This document shows, one piece after another, positions 18,659-30,077 of a stretch of DNA of 45,518 nt (positions within the stretch are counted from its first letter, which is position 1; each line of letters begins with the position of its first letter). The stretch is taken from assembly GCF_004332295.1 (NCBI RefSeq), contig NZ_RXLP01000026.1, positions 1 to 45,518 on the forward strand, written 5' to 3'. The notes beneath the pieces are model-generated. The model ran no database searches and was not told the origin of the DNA. It saw only the letters and a program-made list of their open reading frames with translations. Origin of the DNA: Alloscardovia theropitheci. Its GTDB lineage: Bacteria; Actinomycetota; Actinomycetes; Actinomycetales; Bifidobacteriaceae. The translations under genes and the position numbers were made by a program.

Positions 18659-18807
18659 AATACACAGAAAAACGCTGAATTTTGCACCAAATACCCCCCC
18701 CGCGCGATTAATTATGAACAATAGCTTTATTTTTGTAGAATTTTCATATAAAATATACGAGGATATTGTAGATTATTTCAATACATTGAATAGGAGTGTT
18801 ACAAGCA

Positions 18808-20010
18808 ATGGTTGCTTCCGCACAGTTTGAGGCGTTAGACCCACAAACTCGCAAATCTGTAGAAATCATCGTCGAAGAGTGCTTGGATCAGTGCAGTAAG
18901 AACACTGATTGGTATAGTAAGCTCGGAGCTAACGAAGCACATTATCTCCGTGTCATTTTGCTCACGGCCGTCGCCGATTACGTCAAATTCGCAAATGAGC
19001 ATGCTCTTGACACAGGTCATGTTGATGATGTTTCCGCAGAAAATCTTTTTACTCTCGCGCCTCTCGAGACAACCACGAAAATCACGTTGGAAAATGTGAT
19101 TGATGCAATTCGCTATGCAGTAGATGCTGTAGAAAATCATGTAACTTTCTTTGCCCCTCAAGGTCAGGAAGCTGCATATGCTCGAGCAGCAGTGTATTTC
19201 TCACGTGAAGCTGCATTCTCTGCAGCTCGTATTTACGGTCGCGTGGCAGTAACACGAAGCATCTGGGATACACGCGACGAAGCATTCATCATCGAATCTC
19301 TTCTCAACCGCGACTTCTCACCTTCTTTGCAATCCCGCATTGCAAACTTCAACTGGCAGGCAAATGAGAAATTCTTCGCTGTTGTGGGCGACTTTGATAT
19401 TTCCAGCAGCCTGCGCTCCGGCTTCGTTCGGGCCGATTTGCGCAACGCGATTTTGCAGCTCGGTGGTCAGGTCTGCATTTCGTCCCACGACCACTACACG
19501 ATTTTGCTCATCGGCATGGGTCCTGTCGAATCGCGCAAGGACTACCTTGAGGTCGCCGCTGCACTCTTCGACGAAACGCCAACGGTATGCTTTGGGCCAG
19601 TCCGCTCGCACATTGAAGGTGCTGCAGCCACCTTGCGCGCTGCGGTGAATGGTTTCAAGGCACGCGTTGCTTTCCCGAACCATCCGAGCCCTATGCGCGC
19701 CGAGGACTTCCTTGCGGAGCGCGCGCTGTTTGGAGATGAGGATGCACAGCAGGAACTCTACGATAACGTTTATCTGCCAATGAAGAATGACGAGCACAAG
19801 ACCCAAATCTTGTCCACATTGCAAAATTATCTCTTCTCCGGCTCATCGTTGGACAAAACTGCACAAATCTTGAATGTGCATCCAAATACCATTCGTTATC
19901 GTCTCAAGAAGTCTGTTCAGATGACTGGCTGGGATGCAACCGACCCACGTGAAGCATACATTTTGACCACTGCTATCAAGATTGGACTCTACAAGGATTC
20001 ACAAATGTAG
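18808..20010 (+). CDS. PucR/CdaR-family regulator, FasR/MabR-like
   Basis: The 400-residue protein resembles the PucR-type regulators that sit by fatty acid synthesis genes in actinobacteria: FasR of Streptomyces and MabR (Rv2242) of Mycobacterium tuberculosis. The N-terminal half is helical, a CdaR-like GGDEF-related domain spans roughly 175-300, and the C-terminal helix-turn-helix is at 348-369 (LDKTAQILNVHPNTIRYRLK), typical of the HTH_30 family. The frame opens at a GTG at 18796, but that overlaps the ribosome site AGGAG (18792-18796); the ATG at 18808 is the better start. Nearness to the birA-accC-accD-fas operon and bioY supports a lipid-control role. Targets, and whether it activates or represses, are inference. 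Confidence 0.85.
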   Translation: MVASAQFEALDPQTRKSVEIIVEECLDQCSKNTDWYSKLGANEAHYLRVILLTAVADYVKFANEHALDTGHVDDVSAENLFTLAPLETTTKITLENVIDAIRYAVDAVENHVTFFAPQGQEAAYARAAVYFSREAAFSAARIYGRVAVTRSIWDTRDEAFIIESLLNRDFSPSLQSRIANFNWQANEKFFAVVGDFDISSSLRSGFVRADLRNAILQLGGQVCISSHDHYTILLIGMGPVESRKDYLEVAAALFDETPTVCFGPVRSHIEGAAATLRAAVNGFKARVAFPNHPSPMRAEDFLAERALFGDEDAQQELYDNVYLPMKNDEHKTQILSTLQNYLFSGSSLDKTAQILNVHPNTIRYRLKKSVQMTGWDATDPREAYILTTAIKIGLYKDSQM

Positions 20011-20110
20011 TTTCGGTTTGAGCGTGGCTACAATCTTTCAATGAGTCTGGTATATGTGCATTTTGCTGTTACTATGCAAAAAAGATGGATGTAGTCGCTT
20101 CCTCATCATT

Positions 20111-20155
20111 GTTAGGGCTTGAAATGTGCGGTTTCGCAATATTCCAAGCCCTAAC
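20111..20155 (+). terminator. Hairpin downstream of the PucR-type regulator
   Basis: GTTAGGGCTTG at 20111-20121 pairs with CAAGCCCTAAC at 20145-20155; inside the loop TGCG/CGCA can form a second small stem. There is no clear T-tract, so termination strength is uncertain. Confidence 0.6.
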
Positions 20156-20306
20156 TGCATTCACCGTTATGCAAAATACTTATACGCGATGTAGTCGATG
20201 AGCGATATTTAACGCTTTGCTATGTATTTTTTCCTTGCTCTCTTTGCATCGCCGTTCTCTTTTGCTACGGTCAATGCTCATAACCACGTTGAGCGTCGTT
20301 TTTTCA

Positions 20307-20388
20307 ATCTTTTGGGCATAACGGAGTCATTTTCGAGAGTCAATGATGCATATAAGCCTTAATTTTGGTTCCATTGTGCCCAAAAGAT
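20307..20388 (-). repeat. ~80-bp inverted-repeat element, copy A
   Basis: The element is bounded by a perfect 12-bp terminal inverted repeat, ATCTTTTGGGCA (20307-20318) and its complement (20377-20388). Read on the - strand it begins CTTTTGGGCACAATGGAACC and ends TGACTCCGTTATGCCCAAAA. This matches the element at 22079-22155 at both ends while the middle differs. It lies about 200 bases upstream of the AbiEi-like gene. Confidence 0.7.
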
Positions 20389-20592
20389 GATGAATTCGCG
20401 AGTTTCAGACAAAACTTATCATCTCAAATGACACGGTCGCAGAATCATTTCTCCCAGTACTTGTTGATTAGTTCTCATTTGTACCTCGTTATGATTCCCT
20501 GTCATGTTTCGAAATGCCCAAGAGTTATTCACATTCGTTCACAATGCTTTTTTAATTCGTTACTTGCGGGTAATTAGATTAATAATCGAGAT

Positions 20593-21723
20593 ATGCAGCA
20601 GAATACTCGCACTTTATTATTTAGGCCGTGTCTGAAGTCAGAACGACGTACGGCTGTGCGTCGGTGCGCGCGCAATATCCTCACCCAACCCGTAAAAGGT
20701 TATTTCGCCGATAAAACACAATGGGAACGAGCTAATGATAAGGAACGAGCATTAGCGCAAATTCAGGCAATCGCTTCGACTCATCGATTATGGCCTGTTT
20801 GCTCTATTTCTGCTGCAGCATTGCTTGGCGCAATGTGTAGCAACCCATTACTTTATAAATACACTCATTTCTCGGTAGATATTCATACATCTTCCAAGCG
20901 CCGTAAGACCTTGCCTGTTCGTTTTCATTATATTAAAAATGGCCGCACGCCAAAGTCCCTTCTCGCTCTCACCAAACGCCCGAATCCTATATACACGCCA
21001 CTAACTGAGACACTAGGCATTATCAATGGTCATATCGTTACTTCTCCTATGCAAACTCTTTTTGACTGCATGCGAATGCTTCCTTTTGAAGATGCACTAA
21101 TTATTTGTGACAAGCTAGCCAAGAAATACTCCATCACGTATCGTATGATGCTCAATTTCGTTAAAAGGAACCATGGCTGCTGGATGGCATCTATCGCATG
21201 TTTCAAAATGCAGTTCATCGATGAAAAATCCGAAAATGGTGGAGAATCATTTTGCCGAGCAAGAATGATACGAGCAGGCTTTTGCAAGCCTATCCTTCAA
21301 AAAGTCATCGCGAATCCTCTTCTAAGTATCAACAAAGGAAAAGATCATACTTTTCAGTTGTCTAGAACGTTACGCCCTGACTACCTATGGTCGTTTCGCA
21401 ATTCCCGTAGTGAGTTTAGGCATATAGTTGCCGAGTTGGACGGGAAAAGCAAGTACACCGATACAACCATGCTCAATAACGCTAATGCCCATTCCGCGCA
21501 GGACGTTATCCTCAAAGAGAAGGATCGTGAGACGGCCTTAAATCTTGCTAATTACAAGATTGTGCGATTTAGATTCAGCGAAGCTTCATCTCGGAATGGA
21601 AGTGATATGATTCAGAAGCTAATGCTGGCCGGTGTACCACGAGTAAGCCATTGGGAACAATCAAAACGTCAACGATTACTGGCTTGCAGACTTGGTGATT
21701 GCACTCTTCACAGACTCCAGTAA
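20593..21723 (+). CDS. AbiEi-like protein with a PD-(D/E)XK-like nuclease C-terminus
   Basis: The 376-residue protein resembles the actinobacterial proteins annotated as AbiEi-like antitoxin or DUF559-type hypotheticals. The N-terminal part (about 15-150) has the basic start and SISAAALLGAM segment of that group. The C-terminal part shows a candidate restriction-like nuclease site: Glu218 (ESFCRARMIRAGF), Asp263 (RPDYLW), then Glu281, Asp283 and Lys285 (AELDGKSKY), followed by KEKDRETALNLANYKIVRFRF. No AbiEii-type nucleotidyltransferase toxin is adjacent, so it is an orphan. The ribosome site is weak (GAG only). It is bracketed by two inverted ~80-bp elements, which suggests recent acquisition or mobility. 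Nuclease activity is inferred from motif only. Confidence 0.7.
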   Translation: MQQNTRTLLFRPCLKSERRTAVRRCARNILTQPVKGYFADKTQWERANDKERALAQIQAIASTHRLWPVCSISAAALLGAMCSNPLLYKYTHFSVDIHTSSKRRKTLPVRFHYIKNGRTPKSLLALTKRPNPIYTPLTETLGIINGHIVTSPMQTLFDCMRMLPFEDALIICDKLAKKYSITYRMMLNFVKRNHGCWMASIACFKMQFIDEKSENGGESFCRARMIRAGFCKPILQKVIANPLLSINKGKDHTFQLSRTLRPDYLWSFRNSRSEFRHIVAELDGKSKYTDTTMLNNANAHSAQDVILKEKDRETALNLANYKIVRFRFSEASSRNGSDMIQKLMLAGVPRVSHWEQSKRQRLLACRLGDCTLHRLQ

Positions 21724-22078
21724 ACCATTTCCTCTTGCGCGTGATTACTAGAAGAATTTGGCTATTCGGCCTTTTCGATTTTCTGCGCTTCACGCCTACT
21801 TGAGACGTGTTAGAGCAAACCAATACTGCTCCTCCTTATTCGTTCTTAATCAGCTTATAATGAGCGACCATGTACCTTCTTTAGCATCTTTACAGTATGT
21901 AGATCTGCTTCTGAATAACGGATAATATCCCGATAAAATTGCTAAATGCATGCACACATGGAAAGCAAATTAGGATCATTGTTTCCACTAAAGATGGATC
22001 TTCCTCTATATTTTCTATAATTTCTATACTTTTAAAGTCCCAATGTTATTTATCGTGGAAAATCTTTATTTCAACCAA

Positions 22079-22155
22079 CTTTTGGGCAAAATGGAACCAA
22101 TATTCGGTGTATTTGAGTGTTAGAGCCCAGTTTTTTGACCCCTTTTTGCCCAAAA
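22079..22155 (+). repeat. ~80-bp inverted-repeat element, copy B
   Basis: It begins CTTTTGGGCAAAATGGAACC and ends TTTTTGCCCAAAA. Its first 25 bases differ from copy A (read in reverse) at two positions and the last 24 share about 17, while the interior has diverged. It is oriented opposite to copy A, so the pair forms an inverted frame around the AbiEi-like gene. Confidence 0.7.
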
Positions 22156-22289
22156 CATGCTAGAAAATACGATTCTCTAATTTTCAATCTTTAGATTTAC
22201 GAAGTACTAGAGATTACTCACTCACTGAGCTCCCGTGCCGCAGAATAAACCACAAAATATGTCAAAAAGCGCTCAAACAACAAAAAGCG

Positions 22290-22323
22290 AGGGCTCTGCA
22301 AGCCATTTAGCTTACAGAGCCCT
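22290..22323 (-). terminator. Rho-independent terminator of rpoBC
   Basis: AGGGCTCTG at 22290-22298 pairs with CAGAGCCCT at 22315-22323, with a further AAGC/GCTT stem inside. Read on the - strand the stem is followed closely by a run of five T, a classical intrinsic terminator about 95 bases after the rpoC stop. Confidence 0.85.
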
Positions 22324-22417
22324 AGCACCATAATTTTGGGCAATTTAGCTCTTTATGTCATCGAATTCAGGATAGCCTTTCTCATCGTTGACATATCTAA
22401 CGCCTAGCAATGCCCTA

Positions 22418-25400
22418 CTAGTTTTCCTGAGATCCATCTCCGAGTCCGAAGCTACCCAAGTCGCCCTGGTCCCCCAAATCGTTCAAGAAATCGTCAGGGT
22501 TGAACTCCTGCCCGAGGTTCAAATCGCCAAAATCAAGGCTGGCGAAATCAACATCGGAGAAGTCTGCATCCGGAAGACCAGCGAAGTCACTACCCATCTC
22601 CGTATCCAAGCCGAAGCTTGGGTAGATGGTATCGCGAATCGCCTTATCCGGCTCAACGATAACGTTGCGGTAACGGGACAAACCGGTACCTGCTGGGATG
22701 AGCTTACCGATGATGACGTTCTCCTTGAGGCCCTTGAGATCATCGATCTTTTGGCTCAAAGCAGCCTCAGTCAAGACACGAGTTGTCTCCTGGAAGGATG
22801 CTGCTGACAACCATGATTCAGTTGCCAAGGACGCCTTGGTAATACCCATCAATACTGGACGACCAGTTGCTGGCTTTTGACCAGCAGCAACTGCTGCCTT
22901 GTTTGCAGCGCGGAAGATTTGCTGATCGACCAATTCACCTGGAAGGTACTTAGTATCACCGGATTCAAGAACGGTAATACGGCGAAGCATCTGGTGAACG
23001 ATAACCTCGATGTGCTTATCGTGGATATCTACACCCTGGCTACGGTATACGTCGTGAACACCTTCCACGATGGATACCTGACCTGCACGAGCGCCGAGGA
23101 TTTCGGTGATCTTCTTAGGATCGACAGAACCCTCAGTGAGCTGATCTCCAGCTTCCACGTGCTGTCCGTCATGAACCATAACTGGGTTACGACGAGATAC
23201 TGGGTATTCGATGACATCGCTTCCATCATCTGGAGTCAAAAGAATACGACGGCCAGATTCGTTGTCCTCGATGTGTACTGTACCTGCATCTGCTGCAATT
23301 GGAGCTTCACCCTTAGGATTACGTGCTTCGAAAAGCTCTGCAACACGAGGAAGACCCTGTGTGATATCAGATGCCGAAGCAACACCACCGGAGTGGAAGG
23401 AACGAAGTGTCAGCTGAGTACCAGGCTCACCAATGGACTGAGCAGCAACGATACCAACAGCTTCACCCACGTCAACCAAGTGATTGGTTGCCAAGGACCA
23501 GCCGTAGCACATTGCGCACACGCCATCGGTGGATTCGCAGGTCAATACAGAACGACCGGAAACGGTTTCTACACCGTGAGCTACCAAGTCGTTGAGTACG
23601 TCCATAGACAACGCATCCCCACGCTTGTACAGAACGGTTTCACCATCTGCTGGATCGACAACGTCTGCTGCAAGGATACGAGAGTATGGACCACCGTCAG
23701 CGTTCTTTACGAGTACCAAGTTGCCATTTGCATCGCGCTCAGCAATTTGCATTGGAAGACCACGCTTTGTACCGCAGTCCTGAGAGCGAACGATAACATC
23801 CTGGGAAACGTCAACGAGACGACGAGTCAAGTAACCAGATTCTGCAGTACGCAATGCGGTATCTGCCAGACCCTTACGAGCACCGTGCTGGGAGATGAAG
23901 TACTCAAGTACTGACAAGCCATCACGGTAGTTGGACTTAACTGGTCGAGCGATGGTTTCACCTCGTGGATCTGCCACGAGACCTCGCATACCAGCAATCT
24001 GACGAATCTGCATCCAGTTACCACGAGCTCCGGATTGAACCATGATGTTCACGTTGTTATCATCATGGAAGTTCTCCTGCATAGCCTCTGCTACCTTATC
24101 GGTGCACTCAGTCCACAGGTTGATGAGCTCTTGCTTACGTTCTTCTTCAGTGAGCAAACCAAGCTCGAATTGGCTATTAACCTTGCGAGCCTGCTCTTCA
24201 TAAGAAGCAACGATCTCCTGGTGGTTGCTTGGAGCAACGATATCAGAGAACGCCATGGTAACGCCAGACCAAGGTGCGCGAGTGAAGCCAAGATCCTTCA
24301 ATGCATCGAGGGTTGCTGCTACCTGTTCGGTAGAGTAACGTGCTGCGATGTCATCAACGATTCTGGAGAGCTTGCCCTTAGCAACTTGTTCATTGACGAA
24401 TGGATAGTCAACTGGCAATGTTTCATTGAAGAGCATGCGACCATAGGAAGTTGCAAAGAGCACAGAACCATCTACAAAGCGTTCTTCACGTGCTACCTTA
24501 ACGTCACCATCTACTGGATCGAGGATTTCAATTTCGCGTGGCTGCCAGTTCGTTGGCAAAACGAAATCTTCAGGCTGACGGATAAGAATTTCCGCCTGCA
24601 TATCGATCTCACGCAAATCGAGAGCCATACGAGCTTCAGCCATTGAGCTGAAGATACGACCTTGTCCCTTTGCTCCAGGTACGACAGTTGACAAGTAGTA
24701 CAAACCGATAATCATATCCTGAGAAGGCATGGTTACGGTGTGACCGTCAGCTGGCTTCAAGATGTTATCCGAGCCCATCATCAATGTACGAGCTTCAGCC
24801 TGAGCTTCAGCCGACAATGGCAAATGGACTGCCATCTGGTCACCATCGAAGTCAGCGTTGAATGCTGCACAAGCCAAAGGTGGCAAGTGGATTGCCTTAC
24901 CTTCAACGAGCACTGGTTCGAATGCCTGGATACCCAAACGGTGAAGTGTAGGTGCACGGTTGAGAAGTACTGGATGCTCGGAAATTACTTCTTCGAGAAC
25001 ATCCCATACAACTACGTCACCGCGGTCTACGAGGCGCTTTGCGCTCTTCATATTCTGAGAATAGCCCTTGTCTACCAAGCGCTTAATTACGAATGGCTTG
25101 AAGAGTTCCAAAGCCATCGACTTTGGCAAACCACACTGGTGCATGCGCAAAGATGGGCCTACAACGATTACGGAACGACCCGAGTAATCTACACGCTTAC
25201 CCAGCAAGTTCTGACGGAAACGACCCTGCTTACCCTTGAGCATATCGGACAAGGACTTGAGTGGGCGGTTTGATGCGCCTGTTACTGGACGACCGCGACG
25301 ACCGTTATCGAAGAGCGAATCAACTGCTTCTTGAAGCATGCGCTTTTCGTTGTTCAGCATAATCTCAGGAGCACCGAGCTCGATGAGTCGCTTCAAACGG

Positions 25401-26455
25401 TTGTTACGGTTGATTACACGACGATACAAATCGTTCAAATCGGAAGTTGCGAAACGGCCACCATCAAGCTGAACCATAGGACGCAAGTCTGGTGGAATTA
25501 CTGGAATAACATCCAGAACCATTGCCGCTGGAGACTTTCCTGTTTCTACGAAGGAACGAACAACCTTCAAGCGCTTCAAAGCACGAGCCTTACGCTGACC
25601 AGTTCCGGTAGCGATAGCCTCTTGAAGTTCTTCAGTTGCTGCCTGCAAATCGAAGTCAAGCAAGCGCTGACGAATTGCCTCAGCACCCATGCAACCTTCG
25701 AAGTAGTCACCGTAGCGGTCTTCCATTTCACGCCACAGATCGACATCGCCTTCCATATCGCCTGGCTTCAAGTTCAAGAACTTGTCCCATACAGCAGTCA
25801 AGCGAGCGATTTCGTCATCAAAGCGCTGACGAATGTTCTTAAGCTCACGATCTGCACTCGAGCGAAGCTTTGCCTTAGCTGGGGACTTCCCACCCTCAGC
25901 TTCAACTTCAGCCATATCCTCTTCGAGCTTCTTAGCGCGAGCATCAAGCTCTACGTCACGACGCTGAACGAGCTGACGAATTTCTACATCAAACTCATCC
26001 TGCAAATCAGGCATATCCTTGTGACGAGCCTCTTCATCTACCTTTGTCACCATATAAGCAGCAAAGTAGATAACCTTTTCGAGGTCCTTTGGAGACATGT
26101 CAAGCAAGTAGCCTAAACGAGATGGAACACCCTTGAAGAACCAAATATGGGTTACAGGTGCTGCCAATTCGATATGGCCCATACGCTCACGACGTACACG
26201 AGAACGTGTAACTTCTACGCCACAGCGTTCACATACGATGCCCTTGAAGCGCACGCGCTTATACTTACCGCATGCGCATTCCCAGTCACGAGTAGGTCCG
26301 AAGATCTGCTCGCCGAACAATCCGTCCTTCTCAGGCTTCAAAGTACGGTAGTTAATGGTCTCTGGCTTCTTAACTTCGCCATGGGACCAGCCACGAATTT
26401 CGTCGGCAGTTGCCAAACCAATTCGTACTTGATCAAATGCATTTACATCAAGCAT
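22418..26455 (-). CDS. rpoC: DNA-directed RNA polymerase subunit beta'
   Basis: The 1345-residue catalytic subunit of RNA polymerase. The N-terminal zinc site is Cys60, Cys62, Cys75 and Cys78. The catalytic magnesium motif NADFDGDQ starts at Asn533, with Asp535, Asp537 and Asp539. The second zinc site uses the CGTKRG cysteine and the later [11 protein letters not shown] cluster. The C-terminus ends in an acidic Gly/Asp-rich tail. The ATG follows AGGAT. It lies 58 bases after rpoB, in the usual rpoB-rpoC order, and is followed by a strong terminator. Length and composition are normal for actinobacteria. Confidence 0.98.
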   Translation of the reverse strand: MLDVNAFDQVRIGLATADEIRGWSHGEVKKPETINYRTLKPEKDGLFGEQIFGPTRDWECACGKYKRVRFKGIVCERCGVEVTRSRVRRERMGHIELAAPVTHIWFFKGVPSRLGYLLDMSPKDLEKVIYFAAYMVTKVDEEARHKDMPDLQDEFDVEIRQLVQRRDVELDARAKKLEEDMAEVEAEGGKSPAKAKLRSSADRELKNIRQRFDDEIARLTAVWDKFLNLKPGDMEGDVDLWREMEDRYGDYFEGCMGAEAIRQRLLDFDLQAATEELQEAIATGTGQRKARALKRLKVVRSFVETGKSPAAMVLDVIPVIPPDLRPMVQLDGGRFATSDLNDLYRRVINRNNRLKRLIELGAPEIMLNNEKRMLQEAVDSLFDNGRRGRPVTGASNRPLKSLSDMLKGKQGRFRQNLLGKRVDYSGRSVIVVGPSLRMHQCGLPKSMALELFKPFVIKRLVDKGYSQNMKSAKRLVDRGDVVVWDVLEEVISEHPVLLNRAPTLHRLGIQAFEPVLVEGKAIHLPPLACAAFNADFDGDQMAVHLPLSAEAQAEARTLMMGSDNILKPADGHTVTMPSQDMIIGLYYLSTVVPGAKGQGRIFSSMAEARMALDLREIDMQAEILIRQPEDFVLPTNWQPREIEILDPVDGDVKVAREERFVDGSVLFATSYGRMLFNETLPVDYPFVNEQVAKGKLSRIVDDIAARYSTEQVAATLDALKDLGFTRAPWSGVTMAFSDIVAPSNHQEIVASYEEQARKVNSQFELGLLTEEERKQELINLWTECTDKVAEAMQENFHDDNNVNIMVQSGARGNWMQIRQIAGMRGLVADPRGETIARPVKSNYRDGLSVLEYFISQHGARKGLADTALRTAESGYLTRRLVDVSQDVIVRSQDCGTKRGLPMQIAERDANGNLVLVKNADGGPYSRILAADVVDPADGETVLYKRGDALSMDVLNDLVAHGVETVSGRSVLTCESTDGVCAMCYGWSLATNHLVDVGEAVGIVAAQSIGEPGTQLTLRSFHSGGVASASDITQGLPRVAELFEARNPKGEAPIAADAGTVHIEDNESGRRILLTPDDGSDVIEYPVSRRNPVMVHDGQHVEAGDQLTEGSVDPKKITEILGARAGQVSIVEGVHDVYRSQGVDIHDKHIEVIVHQMLRRITVLESGDTKYLPGELVDQQIFRAANKAAVAAGQKPATGRPVLMGITKASLATESWLSAASFQETTRVLTEAALSQKIDDLKGLKENVIIGKLIPAGTGLSRYRNVIVEPDKAIRDTIYPSFGLDTEMGSDFAGLPDADFSDVDFASLDFGDLNLGQEFNPDDFLNDLGDQGDLGSFGLGDGSQEN

Positions 26456-26513
26456 TTAATATCCTGTCTTTTCTATTCCTGTTACGTCTACCTAAATACT
26501 TACGATGATTCGC

Positions 26514-29500
26514 TTATGCTTGGAACTCAGATACTGCAGGCTCTTCATAGCCAGCGGATGCATCTGGACGAGATCCAATGTTGAAGCCGAGATCATCAGT
26601 AGCAGAAACTGGGTCGCCATCTTCTTCACGCATATCAATTGCTACGCCTTCAGCGTTGAGCACTTCTACGTTCAAGGAGAGGGACTGCATTTCCTTAAGC
26701 AGAACCTTGAAGGATTCTGGGATACCAGCAGATGGCAAGTTGTCGCCCTTAACGATTGCGCCGTAAACTCGTACGCGACCGTCCACGTCATCAGACTTTA
26801 CAGTCATCATTTCGTGAAGGGTGTGTGCTGCACCATAAGCTTCCAAAGCCCAAACTTCCATCTCACCGAAGCGCTGGCCACCGAACTGTGCCTTACCACC
26901 AAGTGGCTGCTGAGTAATCATGGAGTATGGACCAGTAGAACGTGCGTGAATCTTATCGTCAACCAAGTGGTGGAGCTTAAGCATGTACATGTAGCCCACA
27001 GAAATTGGCTTTCCGAATGGTTCACCGGTACGTCCGTCGAAGAGCTGTGCCTTACCATTTGCACCGACCATATGATCACCATCACGGTTTGGCAAAGTAG
27101 TAGAGAGCAAACCATTGAGAACTTCAGGCTTAACACCATCGAATACTGGTGTAGCCACTGGAGTTCCTGGAGCGCCCTTTTCAGCACCTTCTGGAATGTA
27201 CTTCTTCCACTCTGCTTCCAAGTTTGGATCCAAGGAAATATCCCAACCAGACTTAGCAATCCAGCCCAAGTGGAATTCGAGTACCTGACCAACGTTCATT
27301 CGAGAAGGTACACCGAGTGGGTTGAGCATGATGTCAACTGGGGTACCATCTTCAAGGAATGGCATATCTTCTTCAGGAAGAATACGGGAGATAACACCCT
27401 TATTTCCGTGACGACCTGCGAGCTTATCACCCTGAGTAATCTTACGATGCTGAGCGATGTATACGCGAATCATGTGGTTTACGCCAGTTGGAAGTTCATC
27501 GCCATCTTCTTCTGCATCTTCACGTGTGATTTCCTTGATACCGATAACAGTACCGTTTTCACCGTGAGGTACGCGCAAAGAGGTATCGCGAACTTCGCGG
27601 CTCTTCTCACCGAAGATTGCACGGAGCAAACGCTCTTCTGGAGTCAGCTCAGTTTCACCCTTTGGAGTTACCTTACCGACCAAGATATCGCCTGGCTCAA
27701 CTTCTGCACCGATACGGACGATTCCGCGATCATCAAGATTTGCCAACGCATCTTCGCCCACGTTTGGAAGATCACGAGTAATCTCTTCTGCACCGAGCTT
27801 TGTTTCGCGTGCATCGATTTCGTACTCTTCGATGTGGATAGAGGACAAAGTATCGTCCTGAACCAAACGCTGGGAGATGATAATTGCATCTTCGTAGTTG
27901 TAACCGTTCCAAGGCATGAATGCAACGAGCAAGTTCTTACCCAAAGCAAGTTCACCCTGATCAGTTGCAGGACCATCAGCCAAAACAGAACCAACTTCAA
28001 CACGGTCGCCCTCATTGACGAGTGGTACCTGGTTGTAGCAAGTAGTCTGGTTTGAACGCTGGAACTTAACAATCTTGTAAGAAGACTGAGTGCCATCATC
28101 ATTCAAAGTACGAATCAAATCGCCGGATACGTAGATAACTACGCCATCCTTTTCAGCCTTAACAACGTCACCAGAATCAACTGCTGTACGCCATTCAGAA
28201 CCAGTACCGACAAGTGGACGCTCAGACTTAATCAAAGGAACAGCCTGACGCTGCATATTAGCACCCATCAATGCTCGGTGACCCTCATCGTGCTCCAAGA
28301 ATGGAATCAAAGAAGCACCAACGGAAACCATCTGGCGTGGAGAAACGTCCATGTAGTCGACCTGAGATACAGGAACATCCTCTGCTTCAGCGTTAGCATC
28401 TCGTACGAGAGCTTCCTGAGTTAAGAAGCGGCCATTGGCATCGAGCTTCTGGTTTGCCTGAGCGATGAAGTGCTCAGATTCCTGATCAGCAGTCATGTAT
28501 ACGACGTCGTTTGTTACAACACCGTCTACAACCTTACGGTATGGAGTTTCGATGAAACCGAATGGGTTTACACGACCGAAGGTAGCCAAGGAGCCAATCA
28601 AACCAATGTTTGGACCTTCAGGAGACTCAATTGGGCACATACGTCCGAAGTGAGACTGGTGAACGTCTCGAACTTCCATGGAAGCACGGTCACGAGAAAG
28701 ACCACCAGGACCCAATGCAGACAAACGACGCTTGTTTGTTACACCTGCAAGTGGGTTGTTCTGATCCATGAACTGAGACAGCTGGGAAGTTCCGAAGAAC
28801 TCCTTGATTGCTGCAGCTACTGGTCGGATGTTAAGCAAGGACTGTGGAGTAATTGCTTCTGCATCCTGAGTAGTCATACGTTCGCGAACAACGCGTTCCA
28901 TACGGGAAAGACCAGTACGAAGCTGATTCTGTACGAGCTCACCAACTTGGCGGATACGACGATTACCGAAGTGATCGATATCATCAACGTCTACGCGAAG
29001 CTCAATTGGTTCACCGTTGCGAGTACCAGCAAAGTATTCAGCGCCAGAGTGAAGGCTTACCAAGTACTTGATGGTAGCAATGATGTCTTCACGAGACAAA
29101 GAACGGTCGCTCATATCTTCTTCAAGACCAAGCTTGTGGTTGATCTTGTAACGACCAACGCGAGCCAAATCGTAACGCTTGGTGTTGAAGTAGAAGGAGT
29201 CAAGCAAGTTACGTCCTGCATCTGCAGTTGCAGCATCATTTGGACGAATCTTGTGATAAAGATCTACGAGAGCAGCATCTTGGTCAACAGTCTTATCTTC
29301 ATCCAATGCCTGCATAACCAATGGATAATCCTTGAATGCTTCTGCAATCTCAGAATCTTCCATACCGATTGCCTTCAAGAAGACAATTGCGGACTGCTTA
29401 CGCTTACGATCGATACGTACGCCGAGGACGTCACGCTTATCGATTTCAAATTCAAGCCATGCACCACGGCTTGGGATAATCTTTGCGCCGAAGACTTCCT

Positions 29501-30077
29501 TATCGGATGCCTGTACTGCCTGGCGATCAAAGTACACGCCAGGAGAACGTACGAGCTGAGAAACGATTACACGCTCAGTACCACCGATAATGAATGTACC
29601 GTGAGGAGTCTGCAATGGGAAATCACCCATGAATACGGTCTGGGACTTAATTTCGCCAGTCTCGTAATTGGTGAATTCTGCATTAACATACAGAGGTGCG
29701 GAATAGGTGTAATCCTTTTCCTTGCACTCCTGAACGGTGTGACGTGGCTCTTCGAAGTATGGGTCAGAGAATGTCAAAGACATAGTCTGAGCAAAGTTCT
29801 CAATTGGAGAAATCTCGTTAAATACTTCTTCAAGACCGGAAACACGTGGAACGGTGAATGTGCCGTTCTTTTCGTCTTCTGCTACACGTGCCTTCCAGCG
29901 TTCGTTACCAATAAGCCAGTCAAAGCTATCGGTTTGTACGCCAAGGAGATCAGGCACTTCAATTGGCTCACGGATGGAGCCGAAGTTAACACGGTCAGTT
30001 GCCTTGCGCAGCTTGATATCATTCTCATCTGCACGTGCAATTACTGCCGTTACGCTATTGCTATTCTTAGCAGCCAA
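26514..30077 (-). CDS. rpoB: DNA-directed RNA polymerase subunit beta
   Basis: The beta subunit of RNA polymerase. The frame is open from a TTG at 30131, directly after an in-frame TAG, but I choose the TTG at 30077: AAGGAA lies just upstream of it, and the resulting 1187 residues match my recollection of bifidobacterial RpoB length. There is no ATG start option in this region. The rifampicin-binding cluster is intact in outline ([19 protein letters not shown], then [10 protein letters not shown]), with Asn448 where E. coli has His526. The promoter is at 30203-30231. rpoC follows after 58 bases and shares the transcript. Confidence 0.97.
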   Translation of the reverse strand: MAAKNSNSVTAVIARADENDIKLRKATDRVNFGSIREPIEVPDLLGVQTDSFDWLIGNERWKARVAEDEKNGTFTVPRVSGLEEVFNEISPIENFAQTMSLTFSDPYFEEPRHTVQECKEKDYTYSAPLYVNAEFTNYETGEIKSQTVFMGDFPLQTPHGTFIIGGTERVIVSQLVRSPGVYFDRQAVQASDKEVFGAKIIPSRGAWLEFEIDKRDVLGVRIDRKRKQSAIVFLKAIGMEDSEIAEAFKDYPLVMQALDEDKTVDQDAALVDLYHKIRPNDAATADAGRNLLDSFYFNTKRYDLARVGRYKINHKLGLEEDMSDRSLSREDIIATIKYLVSLHSGAEYFAGTRNGEPIELRVDVDDIDHFGNRRIRQVGELVQNQLRTGLSRMERVVRERMTTQDAEAITPQSLLNIRPVAAAIKEFFGTSQLSQFMDQNNPLAGVTNKRRLSALGPGGLSRDRASMEVRDVHQSHFGRMCPIESPEGPNIGLIGSLATFGRVNPFGFIETPYRKVVDGVVTNDVVYMTADQESEHFIAQANQKLDANGRFLTQEALVRDANAEAEDVPVSQVDYMDVSPRQMVSVGASLIPFLEHDEGHRALMGANMQRQAVPLIKSERPLVGTGSEWRTAVDSGDVVKAEKDGVVIYVSGDLIRTLNDDGTQSSYKIVKFQRSNQTTCYNQVPLVNEGDRVEVGSVLADGPATDQGELALGKNLLVAFMPWNGYNYEDAIIISQRLVQDDTLSSIHIEEYEIDARETKLGAEEITRDLPNVGEDALANLDDRGIVRIGAEVEPGDILVGKVTPKGETELTPEERLLRAIFGEKSREVRDTSLRVPHGENGTVIGIKEITREDAEEDGDELPTGVNHMIRVYIAQHRKITQGDKLAGRHGNKGVISRILPEEDMPFLEDGTPVDIMLNPLGVPSRMNVGQVLEFHLGWIAKSGWDISLDPNLEAEWKKYIPEGAEKGAPGTPVATPVFDGVKPEVLNGLLSTTLPNRDGDHMVGANGKAQLFDGRTGEPFGKPISVGYMYMLKLHHLVDDKIHARSTGPYSMITQQPLGGKAQFGGQRFGEMEVWALEAYGAAHTLHEMMTVKSDDVDGRVRVYGAIVKGDNLPSAGIPESFKVLLKEMQSLSLNVEVLNAEGVAIDMREEDGDPVSATDDLGFNIGSRPDASAGYEEPAVSEFQA

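Larger units (their letters stand above)
18328..18807. other. Gene-free 480-base interval with several inverted repeats
   Basis: No coding region is convincing here. From left to right it holds a nested stem structure (18360-18456), two small hairpins that share bases and exclude each other (18552-18564 and 18562-18583), a perfect 15-bp hairpin (18621-18658), a run of eight C at 18694-18701, and an AT-rich segment that probably carries the promoter of the downstream regulator gene. Confidence 0.7.
20011..20592. other. Gene-free 582-base interval
   Basis: No supported gene. It contains the hairpin at 20111-20155 that probably ends the PucR-type gene, and the ~80-bp element at 20307-20388. The short open frame at 20365-20577 lacks a ribosome site and coding character. 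Confidence 0.7.
21724..22417. other. Gene-free 694-base interval
   Basis: AT-rich, with no supported gene. It contains the second ~80-bp element (22079-22155), the rpoC terminator (22290-22323), and another TTTTGGGCAA at 22334-22343 that matches the element end but lacks the rest. Confidence 0.7.

Noticed and set aside
20365..20577. 70-codon frame upstream of the AbiEi-like gene
   Set aside because: It overlaps element A, has no ribosome site and looks random.
22334..22343. A third copy of the ~80-bp element
   Set aside because: Only the 10-base end TTTTGGGCAA matches; the neighbouring conserved bases and the other end are missing, so chance is likely.
26505..28055. 516-codon open frame on the + strand opposite rpoB
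   Set aside because: Same reason: antisense to conserved coding sequence, no recognisable protein features.
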